Assembly: GCA_031550205.1 (NCBI GenBank)
Contig: JAVBOV010000044.1
Span: 1 to 31,129, forward strand
Source: JAVBOV01 sp031550205
GTDB lineage: Bacteria; Pseudomonadota; Alphaproteobacteria; RF32; CAG-239
DNA length: 31,129 nucleotides
Direction of reading: 5' to 3'
Of the stretch, positions 7,690 to 15,011 are shown one piece after another (the first letter of the stretch is position 1; the number at the start of each line of letters is the position of its first letter). The notes below the pieces were generated by a model. It did no database searches and was not told the origin of the DNA. It saw only the letters and a program-made list of their open reading frames with translations. The position numbers and the translations under genes are program-made.

Positions 7690-7802
7690 CTTCTCCCCTT
7701 TGCAAGGGGAGATTGAGAGGGGTTTGCAAATCATCCATATTATTTTGATGGTTGACAAACCCACCCCAACCCTCCCTTGCAAAGGGAGGGAGTGATGAGG
7801 GG
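7690..7802. repeat. Inverted-repeat intergenic element with CTCCC-TTGCAA-GGGAG cores
   Basis: Two GC-rich hairpins (CTCCCCTTTGCAAGGGGAG and CCCTCCCTTGCAAAGGGAGGG) flank a short A/T spacer, and GGGGTTTG/CAAACCC pairs further inward. A half-related sequence (CCCTCTCCCGCAAGGGGAGAGG) lies at 8705-8742. It resembles short non-coding palindromic repeats that spread through bacterial intergenic DNA. No gene is seen. Confidence 0.6.
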
Positions 7803-7814
7803 TAAACAAAAAAA

Positions 7815-7848
7815 CAACCCCTTCGTTTTGATAAAAACGGAGGGGTTG
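7815..7848 (-). terminator. Rho-independent terminator of the alpha-CTD-like gene
   Basis: A 15-bp stem CAACCCCTCCGTTTT / AAAACGAAGGGGTTG with one wobble, then T7 on the minus strand, starting 11 bp after the stop of the gene at 7859-8407. Confidence 0.85.
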
Positions 7849-7858
7849 GGGTTGGTTT

Positions 7859-8407
7859 TTAAGATAATTCATCAATGTACTTTTGAACGGAGACCGGCGT
7901 TGGAAAATATTTTTCCGATAATTCTGCAACGTTTTTCGGTAACCATTTATAAGGTCCCAACGGGTTATCGCCAAACTTCAGATTGAGCATTTTAAGCACC
8001 GTATTCAATTCGGTAAAAGATACTTTCCCGGCATTGCGAAGCTTGCGAAACTCTTTCTCTCCGGATAATGATGCAATGTCGCCAACGTATTCATATCCCG
8101 CCACGTTCAGTATGTGGAACAACCTTATTGAAATCGGAAGGTCTCTGACTCTGATAAGAAAGGCGATGTTGCTGACAGAAGGCATAAGCTCTTTATCTTT
8201 CTCTGCAAGCCTTGCGGGGAAAAATTTATCAAAGAGGTAATCCTGTTGGTACACTTTAGAATCGATACTCACTTCCGCCGCATTTTGATTGTTGAATTCT
8301 ACGGTTATTTGAGCGGTTTCGTCGAAAGCCAATATTTTTGCTTTAATCTCGTTAAAGTATTCTTCCGCGGCTTCCTTGTTAAAAATTGAGAACGCTAGTG
8401 TTTTCAT
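7859..8407 (-). CDS. Stand-alone protein with RNA polymerase alpha C-terminal-like domain
   Basis: 182 aa. Residues about 88-150 align by eye with the alpha-CTD of RpoA: L-P-I-S-I-R matches L-E-L-T-V-R (Arg95 at the place of E. coli Arg265), Y-V-G-D matches Y-I-G-D, N-A-G-K-V-S-F-T-E-L matches N-L-G-K-K-S-L-T-E-I (Gly296, Ser299 and Glu302 equivalents kept; Asn268 is His, Lys298 is Val), and a later W-L-P resembles W-P-P. This is the helix-hairpin-helix fold that binds UP-element DNA and activators. Residues 1-87 are not recognised and do not resemble the alpha N-terminal dimerisation domain. The leader lacks a Shine-Dalgarno sequence. Domain call moderately sure by eye; function (regulator or RpoA mimic) is inference. 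Confidence 0.75.
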   Translation of the reverse strand: MKTLAFSIFNKEAAEEYFNEIKAKILAFDETAQITVEFNNQNAAEVSIDSKVYQQDYLFDKFFPARLAEKDKELMPSVSNIAFLIRVRDLPISIRLFHILNVAGYEYVGDIASLSGEKEFRKLRNAGKVSFTELNTVLKMLNLKFGDNPLGPYKWLPKNVAELSEKYFPTPVSVQKYIDELS

Positions 8408-8464
8408 AATTTTTTGTTTTTAATTTATAATAGTATTAATATGATAATTCTTTTGAATGGGGGT

Positions 8465-8493
8465 AATTTAGCATATTTTTGGGGTGAGTGCAA
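8465..8493 (-). promoter_or_regulatory. Putative sigma-70-type promoter for the alpha-CTD-like gene
   Basis: On the minus strand TTGCAC (8488-8493), a 17-nt spacer and TAAATT (8465-8470). It would give a 5' untranslated region of roughly 50 nt that is A/T-rich and has no ribosome site. Confidence 0.45.
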
Positions 8494-8543
8494 GAGGTTT
8501 TTGGACAAATTTTGTGAAATTTTTGTTACAGGGAGATAAAAAA

Positions 8544-8643
8544 TGTCATTTCGACGACCTAAGCGCAGCGAATGGAGGAGAAATCTCATTGCGACTGGCA
8601 AGATTTCTCCTTCACTCCCGTTGGTCGGGTCGTCGAAATGACA
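8544..8643. repeat. 100-bp inverted-repeat element
   Basis: Ends are a perfect 16-bp inverted pair (TGTCATTTCGACGACC / GGTCGTCGAAATGACA), with a second inner pair GGAGAAATCT / AGATTTCTCC. It has no coding capacity. It is the largest item in the gene-free stretch 8408-8748, which also holds a promoter, a terminator and a half-palindrome at 8698-8745. Confidence 0.75.
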
Positions 8644-8654
8644 ACAAATAATAA

Positions 8655-8682
8655 AAAAAACCAGGCGGGGGCCTGGTTTTTT
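8655..8682. terminator. Bidirectional terminator downstream of tsf
   Basis: Perfect 12-bp stem AAAAAACCAGGC / GCCTGGTTTTTT with a GGGG loop and U-tracts in both directions. It lies 67 bp past the tsf stop and is the likely end of the rpsB-tsf transcript. Confidence 0.85.
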
Positions 8683-8748
8683 AACATGGATTGTGGTTTG
8701 AACCCCTCACCCCAACCCTCTCCCGCAAGGGGAGAGGGAGAGTTTGGA

Positions 8749-9675
8749 TTATTTCTTCAACTGGGCGGCTACTTCGGAGGCGAAGTCTTCTTCTTTCTTT
8801 TGGATGCCTTCACCGAGTTTGAAGCAGATGAAGCCTTTTAGAACAACCGGAGAACCGATTTCTTTGGCTTTTTCTTCAACAATCTGTCTTACCTTTTTGT
8901 CGGTATCCATGATGAAGTTTTGCTCTTCTAAAACAACTTCGTCGTAATATTTTCTGATGCGGCCTTCAACCATTTTGCCGATGATATTCTCAGGCTTGCC
9001 TGAGGCTCTTGCCTGCTCGGTGAAAATGGCTTCTTCACGAGCAAGGGAAGCAGCGTCAACCTCGGCAATTTTCAAAAATTGCGGCTGGCTGGCGGCAATG
9101 TGCATGGCAACCATTTTGCCAAGTTCGGCCAATTTGGTTTTGTCACCTTTAGACTCTAAGGCAACCAAAACGCCGATTTTGCCCATGTTGGGTTTGGCGG
9201 CATTGTGAACATATGAGGTGACCACGCCTTCAGAAACTTCCAACAAAGCAGCGCGGCGCAGGTTCATGTTCTCGCCGATTTTTGCAATCAGGTCGGTCAA
9301 GCGGTCGCAGAAGGGTTTGTGTGCCTTAGGGCAGGCAAAGTTTTTCATTTTTTCAATGTCACCGCCGGATTGCAAAGCCACAAATGCGGCATCGGCAGCA
9401 TATTCTTGGAACTCGGCATTTTTGGCAACAAAGTCGGTTTCGGAGTTGACCTCGGCAACGGCGCCTTTGTTTCCTTCAACAACCACAGAAACCAAGCCTT
9501 CAGCAGCAACGCGTCCGGATTTTTTAGAAGCGGTGGCCAGGCCTTTTTTTCTGAGCCAGTCTACGGCGGCTTCCATGTTGCCGTTGTTTTCATTCAGGGC
9601 TTTTTTGCAGTCCAACATACCGGCACCGGTTGTTTCTCTAAGTTCTTTTACCATATTGGCAGTAATTTCGGTCAT
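8749..9675 (-). CDS. tsf: Elongation factor Ts
   Basis: 308 aa. It is the guanine-nucleotide exchange factor that regenerates EF-Tu-GTP in the cytoplasm. The N-terminal UBA-like helices (V-K-E-L-R-E-T-T-G-A-G-M-L-D-C-K-K-A-L) and the T-D-F-V-A-K-N motif that contacts EF-Tu are intact near residues 10-90. Length agrees with the family. An AAGGAA site lies about 9 nt before the ATG. It follows rpsB by 77 bp containing a GC-rich hairpin, the usual rpsB-tsf arrangement. After it come a terminator and repeats rather than the pyrH-frr genes that commonly follow in this class, so the neighbourhood has been rearranged. Confidence 0.98.
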   Translation of the reverse strand: MTEITANMVKELRETTGAGMLDCKKALNENNGNMEAAVDWLRKKGLATASKKSGRVAAEGLVSVVVEGNKGAVAEVNSETDFVAKNAEFQEYAADAAFVALQSGGDIEKMKNFACPKAHKPFCDRLTDLIAKIGENMNLRRAALLEVSEGVVTSYVHNAAKPNMGKIGVLVALESKGDKTKLAELGKMVAMHIAASQPQFLKIAEVDAASLAREEAIFTEQARASGKPENIIGKMVEGRIRKYYDEVVLEEQNFIMDTDKKVRQIVEEKAKEIGSPVVLKGFICFKLGEGIQKKEEDFASEVAAQLKK

Positions 9676-9705
9676 ATCATAATTCCTTTTCTAAAATTCC
9701 AAAGC

Positions 9706-9727
9706 GCCGGCCCTTCTCAAGGCCGGC
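9706..9727 (-). promoter_or_regulatory. rpsB-tsf intercistronic hairpin
   Basis: GCCGGCC / GGCCGGC 7-bp GC stem with an 8-nt loop between rpsB and tsf. No U-tract follows on the minus strand, so it probably attenuates or marks RNA processing rather than ending transcription. Confidence 0.55.
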
Positions 9728-9752
9728 CTTCAGAACCAACAACAATCAAAGA

Positions 9753-10673
9753 TTATTTCTTTTTGGCAGGAGCTTTTTTGGCGGCCGGCTTCTCTTCGGT
9801 TGCTTCAGCAGCTTTCTTTGGAGCGGCGGCTTTTTTAACTTCTACCTTAACTTCTTTCTTAGGAGCAGCTTTCTTCTCTGCTTTTTCTTCAGCTACTTCT
9901 TCTTTGGCTTCAGCGGCGGCTTTTTTGTGAGCTTTCTTTTCAGAAACAATCTCATCAAGCTTAACGCCTTGAGCGGCAATTTCAGCCTGGATGCCGTCTA
10001 ACACGGCGGCAGACATCATTTCACAATAGAACTGAATGGCGCGGATGGCGTCATCGTTGCCGGGAATCGGGAAATCAACTTCATCAGGGTTGGCGTTGGT
10101 ATCGCAGATGCCGATAACCGGAATGCCAAGCTTTTTGGCTTCTTTAATGGCCAAAGTTTCTTTGGTGGAGTCGATTACGAACAAAAGGTCAGGCTGGCCG
10201 CCCATGTTCATAATGCCGCTTAATTCTTTGGCAAGCTTTTCACGCTCTTTTTTCAGGTTAAGCATTTCTTTTTTGGTGTAGCCTTCATAGCCGTTTTCTT
10301 TTTCTTCCATGCCGTTTAATTTAACCAAACGAGAAATGGATTTGTGAACGGTTTTCCAGTTGGTTAACATTCCGCCCAGCCAGCGCTGGTTAACGTAATA
10401 TTGGCCGCATCTTTCGGCGTTTTCCTTAACCAAATCCTGAGCTTGGCGCTTGGTGCCGACAAACAGAACTTTGCCGCCCTCTGCAGCAATATCTCTGGCA
10501 GTGGCAATTGCGGTGTAAAACATTGGGAATGTTTTTTCTAAGTTGATAATGTGGACATTATCTTTTTTGCCATAAATGAATGGCGCCATTTTGGGGTTCC
10601 AGCGACGAGCGTGGTGACCGAAGTGTACGCCAGCTTCTAACATCTGACGCATTGTAAATTTAGGTAAACTCAT
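9753..10673 (-). CDS. rpsB: 30S ribosomal protein S2
   Basis: 306 aa. Residues 1-240 match S2: M-R-Q-M-L-E-A-G-V-H-F-G-H near the N-terminus, Q-R-W-L-G-G-M-L-T-N-W, and P-D-L-L-F-V-I-D. It assembles late on the small subunit and is needed for S1 binding. The C-terminal about 65 residues are a Lys/Ala/Glu low-complexity extension beyond the E. coli length; such tails are common on alphaproteobacterial S2. AAAGGA lies about 8 nt before the ATG. It heads the rpsB-tsf operon and diverges from parE across a 200-bp gap. Confidence 0.98.
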   Translation of the reverse strand: MSLPKFTMRQMLEAGVHFGHHARRWNPKMAPFIYGKKDNVHIINLEKTFPMFYTAIATARDIAAEGGKVLFVGTKRQAQDLVKENAERCGQYYVNQRWLGGMLTNWKTVHKSISRLVKLNGMEEKENGYEGYTKKEMLNLKKEREKLAKELSGIMNMGGQPDLLFVIDSTKETLAIKEAKKLGIPVIGICDTNANPDEVDFPIPGNDDAIRAIQFYCEMMSAAVLDGIQAEIAAQGVKLDEIVSEKKAHKKAAAEAKEEVAEEKAEKKAAPKKEVKVEVKKAAAPKKAAEATEEKPAAKKAPAKKK

Positions 10674-10841
10674 ATTTTATATCCTTTTCCAGTTAAACCT
10701 CTGCAAGCTTCTACCAAGTATCTAGGGCACTAGAAAAATGTGCTTGCATGTGTTGTAAAGTAAGTATATCTATAGGCATTTGAGGATAAATGCAAGATTT
10801 ATTTTCATATTCGGTAAAAAAAATGGTACTAAAACCTTAAT

Positions 10842-10876
10842 GATTTTAGATTTTAGATTTTGGATTTTTGATTGTG
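10842..10876 (+). repeat. Heptamer tandem repeat at the parE start
   Basis: Five consecutive 7-mers: GATTTTA, GATTTTA, GATTTTG, GATTTTT, GATTGTG. The last contains the proposed GTG start of parE (10874-10876). No Shine-Dalgarno sequence is visible within or before the array. Confidence 0.85.
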
Positions 10877-12871
10877 GCTGATTTATTTAATAATATAACA
10901 TCTGCAAAAGCTTGCGAATATTCTGCGCAAAGCATTGAGGTTTTGGAAGGTTTGGAGCCGGTCAGGCACAGGCCGGGAATGTATATTGGCGGAATTGACG
11001 AACAAGCCCTGCACCATTTGGTGGCGGAAATCTTGGATAACTCAATGGATGAGGCGGTGGCAGGCTTTGCCTCGCTGATTGAAGTGCGGATGAATGAGGA
11101 TCATTCGGTTTCAATTATTGACAACGGCCGCGGCATTCCGGTTGATCCGCACCCCAAATATCCAAATAAATCCGCGTTAGAGGTGATTATGACCATGCTG
11201 CACTCCGGCGGCAAGTTCGGCTCAAACGGCGCATATAAGGTTTCTGGCGGTTTGCACGGCGTGGGGCTTTCAGTGGTAAACGCCCTTTCCGAGATGCTGG
11301 CGGTGGAGATTTATCGCGATAAAAAGCATTATCGACAAGAGTTTTCTAAGGGCACGCCTTTAGGTAAGCTTGAAGTTTTGGGCAAAGCAGCGACTGATAA
11401 GCGCGGAACGTCCATCACTTTTAGAGCAGACCCGGAGATTTTCGGCGCAAATTCCACCTTCAGCCCAAACAAGATATTCCGCATGGCGCGCTCAAAAGCC
11501 TTTTTGTTCAAAGGCGTTAAAATTTTGTGGAAATGCGCGCCGGAAGTGCTTTCGGAGGGCGATGCCACTCCTTTGGAAAAAGAGCTGCATTACCCCAACG
11601 GCTTGAAAGACTTTTTAAATTATCAATTGGGCGACCGCACCACCGTCAATCGCTCGGCTTTTGCCGGAGAATCGGAGCTTAGCAACGATGAGGGACGAGT
11701 GGAATGGGCGATTACGTGGCCGCAGGATGAGGCCGGTTTTTGCTATTCTTATTGCAACACGGTGATTACGCCGCAAGGCGGAACGCACGAGGCCGGCTTT
11801 AAGGCGGCGTTGGTTAAAGGTTTAAAAGAATATGCCGATATGGCCGGTTTCCGCAAGGCCAAAGATATTGCCGTTGAAGATTTTTTGAGCGATGCCTGCA
11901 TTTTGCTTTCAGTATTCATTCGCGACCCGCAGTTTCAGGGGCAAACCAAAGACAAATTGACTTCTGCCAAGGCCATTCGCTTGGTTGACCAGGCGGTTAA
12001 GGACTTTTTTGACCACTGGCTTTCAGCCGACCCGGAAAATGCTTCAGCGCTTTTGGAATATGTGATTGCGCGTTCAGAGTTTCGGCGCCGCAAGAAAGAA
12101 GAAAAGCAGCAATTGCGCAAAACTCCTACCAAAAAGCTGCGTTTGCCGGGCAAACTGGCCGATTGTTCAAGAGCCGAGGCTTCAGGCACGGAGCTGTTTA
12201 TTGTTGAGGGTGATTCCGCCGGCGGCTCTGCCAAGCAAGGCCGTGACCGTGTGACACAGGCGATTTTGCCGCTGAAGGGCAAGATTTTGAATGTGGCATC
12301 TGCCTCTCTTGATAAGATTTTGCAAAACCAAGAGATTAAGGATTTGATTGAAGCTTTGGGCTGCGGCGCCAAAGACCACTACACAGAAGAAAATATTCGC
12401 TATGAAAAAGTGATTATTATGACCGATGCCGACGTGGACGGTGCGCATATATCTTCTTTGCTTATGACCTTTTTCTATCAGCAGATGCCGAAGCTGATTG
12501 AAAACGGGCACTTATATATTGCCACGCCGCCGCTTTATAAGATTGCGGCTTTGGGCAAGACTTTTTATGCCCAAGATGATGAGGAAAAAGACCAGATTAT
12601 TGCCAAAGAGTTTAAGAGCAACACCAAAATTGAAATCGGCCGTTTTAAGGGTTTGGGCGAGATGAGCGCAATTCAGCTTAAGGAAACCACAATGGATGTT
12701 AAAAAACGCACTTTGCTGAAGGTTATGATTCCGGCCACCAACACCGAAGAAGGCAAAGAAGAAGCCTTTGAAACCCGCCGATTGGTTGAAAGGCTGATGG
12801 GCAAGAATCCGGAACCGAGGTTCAAGTTCATTATTGAACGCGCCAAATTTGTTGATGATTTGGATGTCTAA
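10874..12871 (+). CDS. parE: DNA topoisomerase IV subunit B
   Basis: 665 aa from GTG 10874, chosen because it gives M-A-D-L-F, like the M-S-D-L-F start of other alphaproteobacterial ParE; a TTG two codons upstream is also open. It is the ATPase subunit that, with ParC, decatenates replicated chromosomes. Seen in order: E-x-L-D-N-S-x-D-E and D-N-G-R-G-I-P of the GHKL ATPase near residues 50-85, the S-G-G-L-H-G-V-G loop, the TOPRIM E-G-D-S-A-G-G near 444, D-A-D-V-D-G near 517, and G-L-G-E-M near the end. Its length and lack of the GyrB insert favour ParE over GyrB. There is no ribosome site; the start lies in a heptamer array. Divergent from rpsB. Confidence 0.93.
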   Translation: MADLFNNITSAKACEYSAQSIEVLEGLEPVRHRPGMYIGGIDEQALHHLVAEILDNSMDEAVAGFASLIEVRMNEDHSVSIIDNGRGIPVDPHPKYPNKSALEVIMTMLHSGGKFGSNGAYKVSGGLHGVGLSVVNALSEMLAVEIYRDKKHYRQEFSKGTPLGKLEVLGKAATDKRGTSITFRADPEIFGANSTFSPNKIFRMARSKAFLFKGVKILWKCAPEVLSEGDATPLEKELHYPNGLKDFLNYQLGDRTTVNRSAFAGESELSNDEGRVEWAITWPQDEAGFCYSYCNTVITPQGGTHEAGFKAALVKGLKEYADMAGFRKAKDIAVEDFLSDACILLSVFIRDPQFQGQTKDKLTSAKAIRLVDQAVKDFFDHWLSADPENASALLEYVIARSEFRRRKKEEKQQLRKTPTKKLRLPGKLADCSRAEASGTELFIVEGDSAGGSAKQGRDRVTQAILPLKGKILNVASASLDKILQNQEIKDLIEALGCGAKDHYTEENIRYEKVIIMTDADVDGAHISSLLMTFFYQQMPKLIENGHLYIATPPLYKIAALGKTFYAQDDEEKDQIIAKEFKSNTKIEIGRFKGLGEMSAIQLKETTMDVKKRTLLKVMIPATNTEEGKEEAFETRRLVERLMGKNPEPRFKFIIERAKFVDDLDV

Positions 12872-12885
12872 ATCGGTGATACAAG

Positions 12886-12978
12886 ATATTGTCATTGCGA
12901 GCGAAAGGGTGGCAGTCCAACCAGATAAATTAGCCGTATTATTGACCTGGATACTCGGGTCGAGCCCGAGTATGACAG
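12886..12978. repeat. Palindromic intergenic repeats after parE
   Basis: Begins TGTCATTGCGAGCGAAAGGGTGG, one arm of the GCAATGA-type element, and includes a 23-bp near-perfect palindrome at 12951-12973 (ATACTCGGG / CCCGAGTAT around TCGAG), followed by GACAG. It occupies the gap between parE and the tRNA-Ala promoter. Confidence 0.6.
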
Positions 12979-13007
12979 AGGGTGGTGTTGGGATATAAAC
13001 TTTTTTA

Positions 13008-13036
13008 TTGACATTGGGCTTCTTATTTTTTATAAC
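13008..13036 (+). promoter_or_regulatory. Promoter of tRNA-Ala
   Basis: TTGACA (13008-13013), a 17-nt spacer, TATAAC (13031-13036), placed 14 nt before the mature tRNA. Confidence 0.8.
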
Positions 13037-13049
13037 TGCATTGTCTTTT

Positions 13050-13125
<76 letters not shown>

Positions 13126-13132
13126 ATTGATA

Positions 13133-13158
13133 AAAACCGTCCTTTGCAGGACGGTTTT
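13133..13158 (+). terminator. Terminator of tRNA-Ala
   Basis: AAAACCGTCCT / AGGACGGTTTT stem with a TTGC loop, then ATTTATTTTT. Confidence 0.85.
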
Positions 13159-13171
13159 ATTTATTTTTCTT

Positions 13172-13319
13172 TGTCACCCTGAGCTTGCCGAAGGGTCTTC
13201 TTGAAACAAAATCTATCTTTGCCTTTCTACAAGATGCTTCGACAGGCTCAGCATGACAATATAGATGAGATTGCCGCGCGGAGTTTATCCCGAGCGTAGC
13301 CGAGGGGCTAGCAATGACG
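13172..13319. repeat. Two adjacent palindromic intergenic repeats
   Basis: The first opens GTCACCCTGAGCTTGCCGAAG and closes GCTTCGACAGGCTCAGCATGAC. The second opens AGATTGCCGCGCGGAG and closes GGGGCTAGCAATGACG. Both have the GTCA/TGAC ends of the other intergenic elements. No gene is present. Confidence 0.6.
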
Positions 13320-13328
13320 TTGAAAGAT

Positions 13329-13354
13329 AAAACCCTGCCAATCGGCAGGGTTTT
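13329..13354. terminator. Bidirectional terminator of the coiled-coil lipoprotein gene
   Basis: 11-bp stem AAAACCCTGCC / GGCAGGGTTTT with a 4-nt loop, 9 bp beyond the minus-strand stop at 13363. T-rich on both sides. Confidence 0.8.
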
Positions 13355-13362
13355 GGTTTTTG

Positions 13363-14511
13363 TTATTGTACGAAGATTTGGACTTCGGGGGTGGAGGTCG
13401 GTGCGGTCTTGGAGGACAAGGACACGCGGTCGGCGCTCACGCCCATGTTAATAATCTCGTTGAAGATTTTGCCGGCGTTATCTTTGGCGGCAGTGTTGCC
13501 ATTGCTTGGGGTCAAAGCCACAACGTTAAAAGCAACATCCGACTTAGCAGCTACAGCACTGCTGACGGCTTTTCTCAAACCGTCCTGATAGTTTACAATA
13601 CCTTTATCAAACTTGGCAGTGAACAAAGGTTTGCCTGAGGTTGGAGCTGTGCCCATACTCATTGGAGCTTGCAGGCTGCCGACAACCGGACGAGGAGAAT
13701 ATGGAGCCGGCTGAATATAACCACCGCCCATTGGAGCCATTGAAGGACCATAGGTCGGAATGCCGGTGTAGTTGCCTTGGCGAATCAGCCCGTCGAGCTT
13801 GAACAAGGTGCTGTTGGCAGTTTCAACATATTGCTGCTGGCGATAAGCGTCGGTGTTAACCTCGGTCAACAGGCTGTTGATGAGAATCGAAGATTGTCCG
13901 GCCTCATTTTCCAGAACTCTTAATTGGCGGTGGTCTTCATCAACCGCACCGGAAATGCTGTATGAGGAGCGGATGGAATCTAAAAGGTAATTGGTCATGG
14001 CCGCATCAGACGCAACTCTGGTGGAGAGCTGGTTTAGCGCAATGGTGCTGGAGTTCATGGTTTGAACGTTGGCTTGCGCGGTGCGGAGCATTTCATACAT
14101 GTGCGGGTTGCCCGGGGTTGTGCCGACCTGAAGCTTAGACTCCATGGTGCCGACCATGTTGTGGTAGCTTTGCGCATTGCCGAGAATGGTGGAGCGGATG
14201 CTTTGCAGCTCGCGGTTATGGTTGGAAATGGAATTTTGCAGTTGAGTCAGCTCTGAACGGAAAGAGGCAACTTTTTGGCCGACAAGAGTTCCGGTGCTGG
14301 AACCTTTTTGAATATTGACCGGTTCAAAGGTGCTTTCACCAAGGGCCGGCATATCTTTGCCATTAACCGGAGTGGTGGGGTGAGCGGCAACTTGTTCTTG
14401 GGAATCTGTTCCGGAAAGAGAGGGAAACAGCTCATCATTGCTGAAACCGCAGCTGCTCAGCGCGAATGAAAGAACAGAAGCGACAGTGAAATTAAGGGCT
14501 AATTTTTTCAT
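13363..14511 (-). CDS. Coiled-coil lipoprotein, function unknown
   Basis: 382 aa. The lipobox L-S-S-C gives a lipidated Cys at residue 21. Residues about 70-240 are heptad-like and Gln/Ser/Leu-rich with repeated L-x-x-L spacing, consistent with a long helical rod in the periplasm. A Gly/Pro/Met/Tyr-rich linker follows at about 245-295. The last about 85 residues (V-A-F-N-V-V-A-L-T-P, then A-K-D-N-A-G-K-I-F-N-E-I-I-N-M-G-V-S-A-D-R-V) have the rhythm of an OmpA-like or secretin-N beta-alpha fold, but key peptidoglycan-binding residues are not clear. A lipoprotein rod with a terminal globular domain suggests an envelope-bridging role, which is inference. The leader is A/T-rich with only a weak AAGG. 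Confidence 0.8.
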   Translation of the reverse strand: MKKLALNFTVASVLSFALSSCGFSNDELFPSLSGTDSQEQVAAHPTTPVNGKDMPALGESTFEPVNIQKGSSTGTLVGQKVASFRSELTQLQNSISNHNRELQSIRSTILGNAQSYHNMVGTMESKLQVGTTPGNPHMYEMLRTAQANVQTMNSSTIALNQLSTRVASDAAMTNYLLDSIRSSYSISGAVDEDHRQLRVLENEAGQSSILINSLLTEVNTDAYRQQQYVETANSTLFKLDGLIRQGNYTGIPTYGPSMAPMGGGYIQPAPYSPRPVVGSLQAPMSMGTAPTSGKPLFTAKFDKGIVNYQDGLRKAVSSAVAAKSDVAFNVVALTPSNGNTAAKDNAGKIFNEIINMGVSADRVSLSSKTAPTSTPEVQIFVQ

Positions 14512-14663
14512 ATCAAATAATACCTTTTAAAAAGCTTTTTTAGAATCTTAAGACATATTAGTGTTTACACTTTTCTATTCCTTTGTAAAGCTTATTTTCT
14601 AAAAAAACAAGTGTGATTTTGCTTTTAGTGTTTGATTTGTGACTCTTTTTTTGAAAATTTTGC

Positions 14664-14692
14664 TTGCAAAGAGAATTAAAAAAGGTTATTAA
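14664..14692 (+). promoter_or_regulatory. Promoter of tRNA-Arg
   Basis: TTGCAA (14664-14669), 17 nt, TATTAA (14687-14692), 12 nt before the mature tRNA. Confidence 0.6.
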
Positions 14693-14704
14693 AGCATTTC
14701 TTAA

Positions 14705-14781
14705 GCACCCGTAGCTCAACTGGATAGAGCACCTGACTACGGATCAGGAGGTTAGGAGTTCGAACCTCTTCGGGTGTGCCA
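14705..14781 (+). tRNA. tRNA-Arg (anticodon ACG)
   Basis: 77 nt. Acceptor GCACCCG/CGGGTGT, D arm GCTC/GAGC, anticodon stem CCTGA/TCAGG with loop CTACGGA (ACG at 14739-14741; A34 is normally deaminated to inosine), T arm AGGAG-TTCGAAC-CTCTT, discriminator G and an encoded CCA. It decodes CGU/CGC/CGA. Its last 16 bases plus 8 following bases are duplicated at 14957-14980. Confidence 0.97.
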
Positions 14782-14788
14782 TTAAAAA

Positions 14789-14828
14789 AGACTGTTTCCC
14801 ACCAAAGGCGGGAGGCAGTCTTTTTTTT
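14789..14828 (+). terminator. Terminator of tRNA-Arg
   Basis: Interrupted stem GACTG-TTT-CCC-A-CC / GG-C-GGG-AGG-CAGTC followed by T8. Confidence 0.85.
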
Positions 14829-14918
14829 CGGCGCACCTCGCTCGGTTAAGTTCGGTTTGTAACATTTGCTTAATTGGCTGCCGCCAAGCCGCAAATTAAC
14901 AAACAGTCACCTGTCGGC

Positions 14919-14948
14919 AAAATCGCCCAATTCAATGGGCGATTTTTT
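14919..14948 (+). terminator. Second hairpin terminator downstream of tRNA-Arg
   Basis: AATCGCCCA / TGGGCGATT stem with a T-rich tail (T6), within the segment between the duplicated tRNA ends. No gene precedes it, so it may be the leftover terminator of a lost gene. Confidence 0.7.
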
Positions 14949-14974
14949 ACTCCAGTCTCTTCGGGTGTGCCATT

Positions 14975-15008
14975 AAAAAACCTGTTTCAATTAAGAAACA
15001 GGTTTTTT
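14975..15008. terminator. Bidirectional terminator of the gene at 15012-15491
   Basis: A 14-bp stem AAAAAACCTGTTTC / GAAACAGGTTTTTT with a 6-nt loop. It starts 3 bp past the minus-strand stop and directly abuts the second tRNA-Arg tail copy. Confidence 0.85.
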
Positions 15009-15011
15009 GTT

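Larger units (their letters stand above)
14766..14980. repeat. 24-bp direct repeat of the tRNA-Arg 3' end flanking a 167-bp segment
   Basis: CTCTTCGGGTGTGCC followed by ATTAAAAAA occurs at 14766-14789 (tRNA-Arg 3' end and flank) and again, identically, at 14957-14980. Each copy is followed directly by a hairpin terminator. The intervening DNA has no ORF of note, only terminator-like hairpins. This is the geometry of an attachment-site duplication or of a duplicated tRNA tail. Confidence 0.85.

Noticed and set aside
7687..7974. 95-aa ORF through the GC-rich palindromes
   Set aside because: Encodes S-L-P-L-Q-G-R-V-G-V-G-type peptide from the repeat and overlaps the alpha-CTD-like gene; no ribosome site.
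9319..9930. 203-aa plus-strand ORF over tsf/rpsB
   Set aside because: It is antisense to two confidently assigned genes and rich in Phe/Ala/Gly, typical of an antisense shadow.
10874..12871. GyrB instead of ParE
   Set aside because: The length of 665 aa, the M-A-D-L-F start and the absence of the GyrB insertion favour ParE, although the two families share all catalytic motifs.
14676..14894. Minus-strand 72-aa ORF across tRNA-Arg
   Set aside because: Its E-V-R-T-P-N-L-L-I-R-S-Q stretch is the antisense translation of the tRNA itself, a well-known false gene call.
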